From: Tomocerus qinae
Taxonomy: Eukaryota; Arthropoda; Collembola; Entomobryomorpha; Tomoceridae
Direction of reading: 5' to 3'
Assembly (NCBI GenBank): GCA_020055645.1
Contig: CM034547.1
Span: 6,324,001-6,388,000 of the forward strand
DNA: 64,000 nucleotides
Positions 24,435 through 35,700 of this stretch are shown here, piece after piece. Below the pieces are notes generated by a model. It had not been told where the DNA came from and searched no databases. It was given only the letters and a program-made list of their open reading frames with translations. The first letter of the stretch is position 1. Each line of letters begins with the position of its first letter. The translations under genes were made by a program, and so were the position numbers.

Positions 24435-25816
24435 TATATTCAATCAAATTCAATCCTTAAAGCAAATGAAAACCGCTGCTCATTCCATAGTTAGTTTATG
24501 CAAGGTATAAAAACACCTTCCTACAACCAACCAAGTTTCTTCATTCCATTTTCACGAATCACGACACCACGACTTTGTCCATGAATGCCTTGACCATGAT
24601 CTTACATACAAGTGCATAAAATCCATGGGGATATTCGAATTCCGACCACGCTCAAAAACGGGTTTCATTGGTGGATAAAATCAGATAAAATCACTAAAAT
24701 CACCACCCCAAGGGACAAGGGGTTGCCCATGGGTTATCCAAGGAGCTTTAACTGGTTGGGGTATCCCTTGGTTTCTCTTCGGCTGTTTTTTCATAAGGAG
24801 GGTTCAGTTAGGCACTTTGCGTGCAAGGAAAATCTTTGCGTGAGTATCTGTAAGGGACGTTTTTTGTCCCTTATCCGATTGTTGCCAATGACAACTGGTA
24901 GAATTTGTCCCTTATAGTAGATATTCGCCCAAAGTGCCTAGCTGAATCCTCCTGTTAAAGCTGTTGACACTCCTTGGGGTTATCTATCATTTCATTCTGA
25001 AACTTAATATTAGGTAAGGTCTGATTAGTCTGAATATGGAATAGTATTATGTGCACTTGACTTGAGTTACACAATCAGAAACTCATTACACATTGAAACA
25101 TTTAAATACCTATATATTACAAACTATATAAATAATCATAGATATTCCTTATAGTATTATAGTTTACATTATATTTATGCATTGAAATGCATAGTTTGTA
25201 AACTGTAGACAGAGTGGCAGAGAATTTTTGGAATTAGGAAATTAGTTCAAAATTGAACGAAAATCATGAAACTAAACTTCCACTTCACTCCATGTGCTTG
25301 TACGACGTGATGCTGCTGGTTGCAGCTCGATGCTTATGGAAAGCTGTAGAATGTAGACTTGTGAGGTCACGTGTAGTAGCTGGATTGCAGTAAAGCGGGC
25401 AATTGGTTATGACTGAATTTACCGAGAACTTGCATGCAGTTGGATTGCAATTTTGTATTGCATAATAATGCATTCTTTTTCTACTCATTCTTTTTCTTCA
25501 TTTTTGGAAGAAAATTAAAGTTCTCACTGACATTGACAGAAATAAATTAAAAAACCCCGTTCTTTCTCAGTCATCAGTACCTAGATATTTTTAAGACTGC
25601 ATGTCTCACTGACTCACCGTTAATAAGCTAGCCCGACAACTGAACACTATCCGACATCCACCAATGCAAATTTTGTTGCTTTTTATCCTGGACTACTAGA
25701 TCCTAGATGTGAAATACTAGTTCAATTTTTGTATTTTTATGTACACCCTTCAATCTTTTTAGTCTTTTCTGTTCATTGTTACACAAAGGAAAAGAGTATA
25801 CCTACAGACAGATGTA
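24435..25816. other. Intergenic region with foldback repeat, divergent promoters
   Basis: Lies between the start codons of the charged secreted-protein gene (-) and Tid1 (+). It contains the foldback at 24796-24953. An open frame at 24612-24917 lies mostly across this repeat and is not credited as a gene. The region near 25500-25810 should hold the Tid1 promoter. Confidence 0.5.
24796..24953. repeat. Foldback repeat
   Basis: AGGAGGGTTCAGTTAGGCAC at the left (24796-24822) pairs with GTGCCTAGCTGAATCCTCCT at the right (24927-24953) with about 3 mismatches. Inner segments such as GAGTATCTGTAAGGGAC and GTCCCTTATAGTAGATATTC continue the pairing. It is a probable MITE-like relic. Confidence 0.7.
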
Positions 25817-25817
25817 A
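25812..25817 (+). promoter_or_regulatory. Start-stop upstream ORF overlapping the Tid1 start codon
   Basis: The sequence ATGTAATG holds an ATG immediately followed by a TAA stop. The final A of that stop is the first base of the Tid1 start codon at 25817. Such minimal uORFs can stall ribosomes or promote reinitiation. Confidence 0.55.
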
Positions 25818-28517
25818 TGGCAGCGTCTAGAAATCTTCAAAAATTATTGTTGCAAAACAAAAAGTCCGCAAAAGGTTTTGTAGTAAATGTATCACAAAAT
25901 TTTCTCCGAAACGATAAAATTTTGCCATTGTATTCGAATGGAAGTAGGCAAAATTTAGGAAATCGTTCATGTGAGTATATTAAATTTTTTAAATATTATG
26001 TTATTGTTTAATGTATTTTATTTTTTAACGCCCCTCCCGAAAGTTCAAGGTCCAATGTCCAATTAAGGAGGAATTGAAATTTATCATATTGAATATACAG
26101 AAATAATGATGATATTCTCCAGGAAATTGTAAAAATTTGTTACTATTTTGAATTCTAGTTAACTTTCACATAAATGTTCCAGTGAGGAGTATTGGTTGTA
26201 GATACATTCATGTTTCTGCATACCTACCACAAAGGAAGAACTATTATGAAATATTAGGGGTCCCTAAAAATGCCAGTGCAAAAGATATCAAGAAAGCGTA
26301 CTATCAATTAGCAAAGAAACATCACCCTGACACGAATAAAGACGATACAAACTCAGCAAAGAAGTTCCAAGAAGTGTCTGAAGCTTACGAGGTGAGAATG
26401 TTTGCATCCCTTCACTTCAGTAGGAGACGGAAACGAAAAACGAACTGTAAATTGAAACGGTCGAAATCAACTGACTGACATTTCTGACCAATATTGTCTG
26501 TTACAGCTATATACTGAAAGTATAAAGTATGTTTTATGCAAAATAGGTTTTGAGTGATGATACTAAGAGAAAAGAGTATGATACTTGGGGTCAAACATCT
26601 GAGCAAATGGGCAGAGCTGGCGGAGGCCCAAGACAAACGGGATTTGGTCAGCAATCTTGGAATTTTAATTCATCTGTAGATCCCGAGGAACTTTTCCGTA
26701 AAATTTTTGGAGATGCTGCTTTCCGGGGTGGAAAAAACCCATTTGGAGCAGAAGATTACGAAGACTTTGCTGAATCTGTGTATGGACATGGTGCTGCGCA
26801 GGAAGTACGATCTATTTTATGTTCTAATGATATAATATTATTATAATATTATAATACATTACATATTATGTAATGTGAATGTGAACAAAATAATGAAGAC
26901 TGACGCCTGATTATGATATAATCATTGGAATTGGAACAATTTTATTGTTTATTGGTTGTTAAATATAATTTTTTTTAAATATTTTAGATTGTTATGAATC
27001 TGACTTTTCAACAAGCTGCAAGAGGAGTGCACAAAGATGTGATGATGAATGTTACTGACAAATGTCCTAAGTGCAACGGCAGTCGATGTGAGTTGGGAAC
27101 CAAACCCACTAAATGTGAAGCATGTAACGGAACTGGAATGGAGACAATGGCCACGGGTATGTGTGTTTTTTTAATCCATCTTTCATTTATTTTGGTTATA
27201 ATATAGTTGATACTTGATAGCATAACAATGTACAAACAAATATTTCCGAAACCATTTAGGTCCCTTCATTATGAGATCTACATGTCGACACTGTAGAGGA
27301 ACCAGACAGATTATTAGATACCCGTGTATTGAATGCGAGGGAAAAGGTACCGTCGTACAGCGTAAAAAGATAACCGTTCCGGTTCCTGCAGGTACTTCAA
27401 AGTTAATCACAAAGAACAGTTAATAATAGTATTATTCAAGTTCATATTGCCTTATAAAATACTCATGGTAATTTTTTCTCGTGTGTGTTCAGGTGTTGAG
27501 GATGGACAAACGGTTAGAATGCCAGTCGGACAAAAAGAAGTCTTCATAACCTTTAGAGTCGAAACTTCGGAATATTTCCGTCGTGATGGTTCTGATGTCC
27601 ACACTGACACAACTATTTCTTTAGCACAAGCAGCCCTAGGAGGAATAACAAGAGTTCAAGGGCTGTATGAAAATATGGACGTTGAAGTGAGTTTCTCCTT
27701 TTCTGAGTACATTTATGATATTTTGAAAGACAATAAAAGTAGTGAAGTAGATATGTTTACACCTTGTAATCTTCATTATTAACTGTTAAAATTATATAGA
27801 TTCCTCAAGGTACCTCATCCCATGTGAGAATCAAAATGAAAGGGAAAGGAATTCGTAGAGTAAACAATTACGGATATGGCGACCATTATATTCATTTAAA
27901 AATTAAAGTTCCAACTCGCCTATCTTCTAAACAAGAAGCACTATTGAGAGCTTTCGCTGAAATAGAAGAGAATACCCCTGGAACCGTAAATGGTGTGACG
28001 TCTACAAAAAGTGGTAAGTTTTTTTTAGATTAAAATCCATGCAACTTATAAAGCTTTTTATCTTGTTCGATTTATTAGAGAAAGGGAAACAACATATTAT
28101 AGATACTCATTTACTCGTTATTCTTGTTCGTAATTTTAAATTGCGCGGAGTACGAACACAATTCAATTTCATAGTTGAAAATTTATTGAACCCTTTTTAA
28201 CGCAATTGTTTAAACAGAGGACAGTTATTCAAAATTTTATATCAATAATATTACCACACAATTTTACTTTTATAGATATTAGGTAATTAGGTAGTAATTG
28301 GTACTGAAGATGAGACCAATTAGATTTTTATCATTGTATGAAAGGAACATACTGTTGGCATTTGATATGAATGTCCATTTTTATTTTGTTTTCTTGTAAA
28401 CTTAAAGGTGGACATCAAAATTCCCAAAATGTCAACTCAAAAGAAACTTATAAGGGAAGTCAAGATAACGAAAGTAAAGGAATTCTTAAGAAAATCAAAG
28501 AAGCTATATTTGGCTGA
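25817..28517 (+). CDS. DNAJA3: Mitochondrial DnaJ co-chaperone Tid1/DNAJA3, canonical isoform
   Basis: Hsp40 that stimulates mitochondrial Hsp70 in protein folding and mtDNA maintenance; it is Drosophila l(2)tid and human DNAJA3. Exons 25817-25970, 26183-26391, 26547-26804, 26988-27156, 27260-27391, 27493-27686, 27800-28013 and 28408-28517 give 479 aa. The N-terminus is basic with no early acid ([20 protein letters not shown]), as expected for a targeting peptide. The J-domain (from [14 protein letters not shown]) has the HPD motif (KKHHPDTNK). A G/F region follows. The zinc-binding domain has four repeats: [24 protein letters not shown] and CIECEGKG. The C-terminal substrate domains run from [12 protein letters not shown]. 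This isoform ends in [13 protein letters not shown]. An alternative last exon is listed separately. Confidence 0.95.
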
Positions 28518-28661
28518 CACTAGACCATTTAGAAATCAAATTATTAATGATAATTCTCCAGTTAGTTTGTAATATTTTGTTTGATTACAAAGAACAAGTA
28601 CTCCAGCAGTAGCTGCTATCTAATATTATTACTTCAAAATTTTAATAAAAAATTGTTGTAG

Positions 28662-28900
28662 GAGGGAAGAGAAATGTAGATGAAACGGAAACACTTTCTA
28701 AAATACGATCAGCTTTAGAGAATAATGAAATAATTATGACTTCAAATGAATCTACCAAAGCGGATGACGCTGATGATACCAAATTCAATAATAAAGAAGT
28801 GGAAAGCAAGTCAATTCCGGGAAAAGATAAGGAAGAAGAAAATCCAAGCAAATCATGCAACGCTGAACCTGAAAAGGAAATTTTAAGTAGCAAGCAATAA
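28662..28900 (+). CDS. DNAJA3: Alternative last coding exon of Tid1
   Basis: Acceptor TTGTTGTAG at 28661 opens a 239-nt exon. Like exon 8 (28408), it must be entered with one leftover base, so either joins the donor at 28013 in frame. Use of this exon replaces the 37-codon tail by 79 residues plus stop, total 522 aa. It begins GGKRNVDETETLSKIRSALE and ends in a Glu/Lys/Ser-rich disordered tail (EKEILSSKQ). The open frame of 80 codons with coding-like composition argues against chance. Alternative C-termini are known for Tid1 in flies and mammals. Expression is not shown here. Confidence 0.65.
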
Positions 28901-29631
28901 ATTAAACATTTAAAAATGCTTCTGTTTAAGTCAGAACAGTATAAATTTTTAAAGCTTATTTTGTTTTCTATTGCCATATATTGTTAGTTAGTTTGTGAGA
29001 TGACATGAAATCCAATCACTTTATAATGTGATCATGTAGTAGTAAACAATATCGGTGACATTAATAAAGCAGAAGTCAATATTAATACTTGATTTTGAAT
29101 ATTTATCAGTGCCTCCATATTTTTGGTATTCCTATCACTACTTCTGTGCAGTAAAGATCATTTTTACCAAAGGAAGGTGTGGATATAGCTGCACGATGTC
29201 GATACGTAAATTGTAAAAACATATATTTCATATTATATTCCTGCTCCAGTCAGATAAACATAGTAGTAAGTAAGCCTGTTTCTTGCGGGAAATTAGCATA
29301 ACACACAAGCAATAAAGTATTGAAATTGAAGCATTAAAATTTTTCAAACTGATCATGCAGGCAGGATATACGCAAATGTTTGTTCTAGCGCTTAAACGTT
29401 ATTAGAATGGAAAGTAGACAGTAATGTGGTATTTGTTCAGATAACAAAATGGAAGTGACTGGAAATAGAAGCTGATAAATAGATAGACAACATCTTCACG
29501 AAGTCATTCGCATTACATACTTTGTCCTTTCAAGATCCTGTAATTCTTTATTGTATCTGACTCACTGAAACGAAAAAGAAAAAACTAAAAGTTCATCACG
29601 AATTGTATTTCACGAACTATAGCGATAGAAA
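28901..29631. other. Intergenic region
   Basis: Contains AATAAA near 29063 that may end Tid1 transcripts. The last 100 bases should be the 5' UTR of the small secreted-protein gene. No other feature seen. Confidence 0.5.
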
Positions 29632-30548
29632 ATGAACGTTTCCTTTGTTCTCCTGGTGGGGTTTCTGACGATATTTGACTTTGCTACATCAACTGTCTTT
29701 CTAGGTAAGATACTATTTTGGTACATTCTTGAAACTATGAATAAAATATAGTCAAATATAAAATAAAGAATTTTTGAATTCATGTCCATTCAATATGGCA
29801 ATAGGAAGTCGTCAAAGGAAGTGGACTTGTCCTAGTTACTTCATATTGTAAAACTTCATATTGTAAATTTTGGTCAAAAACTTTTCTTCTAGTATTCGCA
29901 TAGTTAGATCTTATACCTCAAATATTTTGGGACATTTATAAAATGTTACAGATGTTATCAAGAGTTCTATGACCAACCCAGATGTTCCTCCGACGCATCA
30001 CGACATTAGCCTTGAGTCAGAGTCTGCATCTAAAAAGTTGAAGCGTGGTCTTGGATTGAGAATCAATTTGGAGGCTGAAAGAATGGATGAAAGAGGATTT
30101 GGATTCGATCACAATCGTCGAGAATATGTCGGCTTGGATGAAAGAGGAATCGGATTCGACCACAATCGTCGGGAATATGTCGGCCTGGATGAAAGAGGAT
30201 TCGGATTCGAACACAATCGTCGGGAATACAGCGGATACCGTGGCGGTTTCGGTGAGTTCGGTTACAACGGAGACTATTACAGAGGCCTTCGTCAACGTCA
30301 TCACAAACATGGAGGCTACTATAATGACGGTAATAATTCTTTCTGTATGCAATTTTACACATTTTATTTTATTCCTATAACTTTTACTGAAATTACATAA
30401 ACAGGTAACAGAGATAATATATTATACCTCGATCTTACTTATGCCGCCGTGATGTGTACGCAAAGTACGCTTGATAAAATAATAATTTGTATTTATTTGC
30501 ATTACAGATTACAATGGAGGATTTAGCAGGTACATACCCATATTCTAA
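29632..30548 (+). CDS. Candidate multicopy secreted peptide precursor (RR-bounded repeats)
   Basis: Three exons (29632-29704, 29952-30329, 30508-30548) give 163 aa. I recognise no family. A signal peptide is clear: MNVSFVLLVGFLTIFDFATS. A spacer then ends in a basic site (KKLKR). Next come three tandem 17-residue repeats of the type DERGFGFDHNRREYVGL, followed by a Gly/Tyr/Arg/His-rich tail (GGFGEFGYNGDYYRGL, RQRHHKHGG) and a short last exon ending YIPIF. Cleavage at the RR pairs would release two near-identical 15-residue peptides, EYVGLDERG[I/F]GF[D/E]HN. No C-terminal Gly-basic amidation signal is present. It could be a neuropeptide-like precursor, an antimicrobial peptide or a structural protein. 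Exon 1 (73 nt, phase 1) matches that of the next gene. All three intron phases agree. Confidence 0.7.
30086..30238 (+). repeat. Three 51-bp coding repeats
   Basis: Units begin at 30086, 30137 and 30188, each encoding a 17-residue repeat of the peptide-precursor gene. The third diverges at its end (EYSGY). The near-identity at DNA level points to recent unit duplication. Confidence 0.9.
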
Positions 30549-30816
30549 TTAACATGGACACAACAAAAGGACTGTCGTTGGAGCTGGAATAATGAATGCC
30601 GATAACAGTAGTTGCACTATATTTATGATTTGTTTTAATTCTGGGATAAAAAACAACGTTGATTTCTATGTTTTGAGATTTTTCACTATTTTATTGTTTG
30701 TATTTGAGACGTTTTCTTGATTTGTTGAGTTCTTTTTTGAGTGAACTATTTTTACCATAATTTATCACCCCAGAAAACATAAAAATCAGCTCCTGTCTCT
30801 CTTACAAGGAAGCTTC

Positions 30817-30822
30817 AATAAA
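30817..30822 (+). terminator. Polyadenylation signal of the peptide-precursor gene
   Basis: AATAAA about 270 bases after the stop codon. Confidence 0.45.
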
Positions 30823-31350
30823 AATTATTTAATGATATAATTTGATTCTTTAACTATCATGAGTGAGCATTTTAACAATGGAAATGACCTGATATGATCC
30901 CAATCGGTACTAATTCATGATTATTCTGTAAAATACAAATTTTTTCTCATTCATATTTGCTTGCATGCGATTTGCGATACAACTTTTGGGATTCTCCCTA
31001 TAAGGTCTTTATCGAGAGCAGTAAACATATTTACATAAAATGAACATTTCTACTTTCTACCAAATTACCATACATTACAATAAAACTACAACCTGAACTT
31101 GGCTTGCTTTCATGGAAATATGTTAGCGGTGTAGCGGAGTAAGCTATTTACATTAAATGTATGAATGTAAAGGGAGAGCGTTTCTCAGAAGGCAAAGGTA
31201 CTAATAATACTTTCAATTTAAATAAGGATTTTTTGACTTTCATATCTTGACGTTCAAGCATCATGTAAATTCCAACGCATAGACGTCAAGAGTAAATGTT
31301 CCAATATACGTAAGTAAACGACAAGACCATAAAAGCATCAGATAAGAAGG
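30823..31350. other. Intergenic region
   Basis: About 530 bases between two small secreted-protein genes. No coding exon or repeat seen. It should include upstream control sequence of the second gene. Confidence 0.5.
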
Positions 31351-31360
31351 TATATATAGG
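31351..31360 (+). promoter_or_regulatory. TATA box of the Gly/Tyr-rich peptide gene
   Basis: TATATATAGG. About 30 bases downstream (31381 onward, GTTCATTGTTCACTTCAGG) is a plausible start site, giving a 5' UTR of about 200 bases before the ATG at 31593. Confidence 0.6.
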
Positions 31361-31592
31361 GAGGGGACTTTATATTGGAAAGTTCATTGTTCACTTCAGG
31401 CGAGAGATCATTGATGTCAAATCTTCTGTAATTCAAATCATATTATTATCTATAACACCTTATTGGCTAATTACTTGCATATTAACCTACTTATTGATTG
31501 GGAACATTAGACAGAGTTCAGACTACTTGTATTTCGACATAACATCATCATTCTATTACTCAAATCTACTTATTTAAGGATTAGGTTGAGCT

Positions 31593-31968
31593 ATGTTGTG
31601 GCCTAAATTTAAAGTTATCCTGCTAGTGGCCATCTTGTGGATTTTTGATGTGACAGTCGCAAAAGGTTGGTAATTTTAATATGTTGAAAAATTTTATTTT
31701 ATTTGTAATCATGGTTTGTGTATTAGACTCTTACATCACCGACTTTGTTTCAGATTTTGTTTCAAAAGATGTTGTTCAACCTTCCAAAGGGGTAGTCCAA
31801 AAAGAGCCAAATATTCAAATCAGGTCTTCACAATTACGCAAATCTAGAAGAAAGCGCAGTCAGCCAGAAAACTACTTTCATGGCTATGATGGAGGATTAG
31901 ATGGAGGTTATGGCTACGGTGCCTTTGGAGGATACAATAAAGAATATGGACTTCCTCAATTTTTGTAG
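31593..31968 (+). CDS. Small secreted Gly/Tyr-rich peptide with furin-type site
   Basis: Two exons (31593-31665, 31754-31968) give 95 aa. The signal peptide is MLWPKFKVILLVAILWIFDV. A propeptide-like segment follows. The basic cluster KSRRKR then fits a furin/proprotein-convertase site. Cleavage would free a 36-residue C-terminal peptide starting SQPENYF, with the Gly/Tyr-rich core GGLDGGYGYGAFGGY and ending LPQFL. The donor at 31666 (GTTGGT) is weak, but the phase fits. Exon 1 is 73 nt, ends in phase 1, and exon 2 opens with Asp-[Val/Phe], exactly as in the gene 2 kb upstream. This suggests the two are diverged duplicates. Gly/Tyr-rich secreted peptides in arthropods include antimicrobial and cuticular types; the function here is open. 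Confidence 0.7.
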
Positions 31969-32029
31969 AGACATATTTGTTTTATCACCACCAGGAACAT
32001 CTTATCTACTAACTACTTCATTTACTGCA

Positions 32030-32035
32030 AATAAA
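32030..32035 (+). terminator. Polyadenylation signal of the Gly/Tyr-rich peptide gene
   Basis: AATAAA about 60 bases after the stop codon. Confidence 0.6.
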
Positions 32036-32426
32036 ACATTTTTGGTGGACATTTTTGTATGAATATTAGTTTTTCTTTTGGACAAAAAGTTGCCATCAAG
32101 TTTTATGCGTCATTACAACATTTATTGAATCTTGAATGCAAAACGCCGAATTATTTTAGCTTTCCTTCCCGAAATTCCTCTGTAAAATTATAAATACTGC
32201 CTGTGAAAATACAGATGTAAAAATGAAAAAATACAGAAAAATTAATTGTTATCGTTATTTTATTTCTATAACTCAGCTAAAGTTGTTATAAATTATGTTA
32301 AAGCATCACCAACTCTTAGTGGACAATGAGAATATACAAATCAACCCCAGAAAAGTAATTTAACGTGAGGGTGCATGGAAACTCAAATCATATCTTGACT
32401 ATCATATTCCATGTTAAATTTCTTTT

Positions 32427-32739
32427 AGCAAAAGCGATATAAGTGGAAAAATACTGGACCGAAAATTACAAGATTGGTATCGCCAGAAAGCCCGATTCTT
32501 CATTGACAACGACATTAAGAGACATTTTCATTTGATAGCCTAGGTTGGAAGTAATTGATGTTTCCCTAAAAAATGGCATTTTTTGGCTATATTTGATGGT
32601 TAAAATATCAATTACTTCTAACATAGACCATCAAATGAAAATGTCTCTTAATGTCGTTGTCAATGAAGAATCGGGCTTTCTGGCGATACCAATCTTGTAA
32701 TTTTCGGTCCAGTATTTTTCCACTTATATCGCTTTTGCC
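32427..32739. repeat. Long near-perfect palindrome (hairpin)
   Basis: The left arm runs from AGCAAAAGCGATATAAGTGG at 32427 to about 32555. The right arm, about 32610-32739, is its reverse complement. The outer 110 bases show almost no mismatches, and the inner part (around GAAGTAATTGAT) has a few. The loop is roughly 50 bases. A transcript would fold into a stem of about 130 bp. Neither arm encodes a recognisable protein. Confidence 0.9.
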
Positions 32740-35700
32740 AAAAAAAGTGGTCATTTATGCAACTCTCATTCTCGGTCATAGGGCTTATTGAGAAAAGTGT
32801 CTGTCCTTGGTAACAATGTGCTGTTGCGCTAAATTTGAAATAATACATCTCCATCTAATAACTACAAACTACTATGAATGATCAGACTGTCATTTTCATG
32901 CAATCCAAATCTGAAATCTGACTGCCTGTGCTGTGCGTATATGGTGTTCTACAAAAAAGGTGAATTTCTTTCTTCTATCTTAGTTAGTCCGACTGTTTTC
33001 AGTATTTTTTGAGAAGGGCAATAGGTAGGGCACAAGGGGGGTACATGCATAATAAACTATTGTAATGGAATAACTAGCTTGCGAAAAACTCAACATTCCA
33101 CCACCGCACATGCACGCATAGTGCATCTTTGTATATCTTGTCTAATGTCTTGCGGTTACATAGTGTATGGAATCAGTAAAAAAGCAGCCCTGGGGCAAAA
33201 TGGGACGGATTTCATTGGCAAAGTTCTTTTTAAGTAGGGAACACTGGCTAACCAATTTTTTATCACACATTTATACAAATTTGTCTGTAAATTGGATTGC
33301 CCACCCGATGATTGCTGATCTTACACATAGCATACTAATTGTTAACAGCAAAAAATGGACTTTTGTCATTTTTGTCTCTTCTGTGTGTATCAGTGTATCT
33401 TTTGAAGTAGTGGCAGCTGGAGTTTTTTTCAAAATATTCTGCCAAATGTTACCATTTTTAAGCCGAATTAAAATGGTGGGTAGTGGTGGGGTTATATATG
33501 GAATTGGGAAAATTTTGTCTACAGTAGGACAGACTGTTAGGGCCGTTCACAATAGCTTACGATATTTAGTAAGCTAATAAATTTTAGATGATCGTGGTGA
33601 TATCGGATTGGTATTTTTATGTGTCATTTATACAGACTGGCTTTCATAAACAGACCCTGGACGGGCTCTGTGAATCTACATTGACTTAGTTTAGTTGTTT
33701 ACTTTTTTTGTTAGATACATAGCAACATCCCCAATTGTGGCATAAACAATCAGAGTATTTTATGTATGCACTATGACCTTAACCAATCTGTGTGTGTGTA
33801 ATAAAACGTAAATGATTGCCTGATTCATTTAGAAATTATAGAAATGCATTCTGTCGTAAAGAATTTTTCAATTTATTCTAATACTAATTATTATGGCTGT
33901 AATATAAAAAATAATAACTATAAATGCTTTTAGCCAATTTAGTCAATATTATGAGACCTGTGGTGTTTCTTAGGCGTACTTCATGAGATAGGAACTGCTA
34001 TAAATAACTGAAAATAACAAGAACCTGTTTTACTGTTTTTGCTTTTGAGGGAAATACCTTTTAGATACAATTAGGGCCTTAAAACCTAAAAATTTTCGCG
34101 TCATTACGGTTATTTTTAGGCCTATTTTCACTATTTTTTGACAAAAAAGTCTAATTAATGTGACGTCATTGCCCCCTTCCCCGAAATCGAGTTCTAAACA
34201 CCTTACTGCATACTGCACTGGATAGAATTCTCTATATTATAAGAGCTGTTATTGAAATTGTGGATGCGAATAAATGCATCTACTACTATTTTAAATTTAA
34301 AACAGCTCTGCTATTGCATATTTCAACATTTTTCCTGTACGTGCTAGGTTTCAGCTAGTAATACGTTTATCGACTGTCTAATGAATATAATTCTAAAAAT
34401 GAATGTGTAATCCCAGAATAATCTACATTCACTTTTGGAGGTTAAGCAAGCGATGTCGGTTGCTTCAGTTTATTTTGCTACCACATTTCGTAGAAGTGAA
34501 GGGTCCCTTCAGTTTTGAAATCCAATCATGTATAATTGTAAGGGCTGACAGCGTCTTATAGGAATAGTAGTAGTATAAGTAGGCTTAGCTCAGAGGTTAG
34601 TTAGGAATGTGGAGACCGCAACCAGAAAAAGTAGTTCCCTCAAGTTTAAATGCGATTCTCTTGTCAGATAATTTACCCAAATTCTTAATATTTTATAATC
34701 CTTATTTTTCTTGCAGGTAAGAATGGTAAGAATGTCGGCACAATGGGAAAAACTTGAAACAAGCTGTATACAAATTAATCTTTTCCTTGAATTAGGGTGC
34801 CCGGAATATGATTGCACTTGTGCAATGTTCGTGCAATTAAAATGTACCTTTACCTACCTGTGTTAATTGCTGTGCTTATTATATTAAAAGCTAAAACTAA
34901 TAATAAATCAAGATCATCCAAGACGTAGTTGGAATCAGGGACTATGTATAGTGTATGATTTGATGAGAATTGCAGTTGTATTTAAAGATGTAAATAAAAA
35001 AATTAGCTAAAGACATAATTAACATTTTCACTAATGTACCCCAAAGCATACATTTATGCATGAAATACTTACGAAGTTATGCTTTGCGTTATTCGTAAAG
35101 TGAAAACATATTTTCCCATCCGCCTAAGTATAATGCCATAACATCAAGTCATCATCAAGGTAGGCTTTATTTTGATTGAAATATAAATAGTAGGGATGCT
35201 ATGCTAGTCCACTATAAGTTCCTCTCCGCTATTGTTCGACCCGTTTCAAGGAAACATCATGAAGTCATAATACGCATTGCTTATTATCAACCCGCAAAGT
35301 TCCTCTCTACTCATAAAAGCAGGCAAACCACAAACCTACCTTACCACTTGACTATTGACTGTAGTAAGTCAACAGATGAAAACAAAAGGCATGTTAATAT
35401 TAATGTTGTCTAAATACATAAAGGTCGATACAAAATGCGTACAAGAGACATTGTAGTCCTATGTACACAGCCACATTACATAAGGACTATGCCTCTATCG
35501 AATATAATGTCCTCCGATGTTTATTATTGTGGAACCACATATTTTAAATTCTATTCCTCTGTGTACGTGGACTGGTACTACAAGCCGTAGTAGTTAGTTG
35601 GTTGATTGGTTGTATATACGTTGTGCACTCTGATGCAATGTTTTCAACTTTTGTTCTGGTTTACTCGCATTCTACACAGAGTGAGACAAAAGTATAATAA

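Noticed and set aside
24612-24917. 101-codon open frame upstream of Tid1
   Set aside because: Lies largely across the foldback repeat and shows no domain.
33167-33577. 136-codon open frame with several hydrophobic stretches
   Set aside because: No known domain, no splice partners or promoter context, and hydrophobic runs are expected by chance in T-rich sequence.
34576-34640. tRNA-like A box (TAGCTCAGAGG) suggesting a tRNA gene or SINE head
   Set aside because: No B box and no cloverleaf can be drawn; at most a decayed tRNA-derived SINE fragment.
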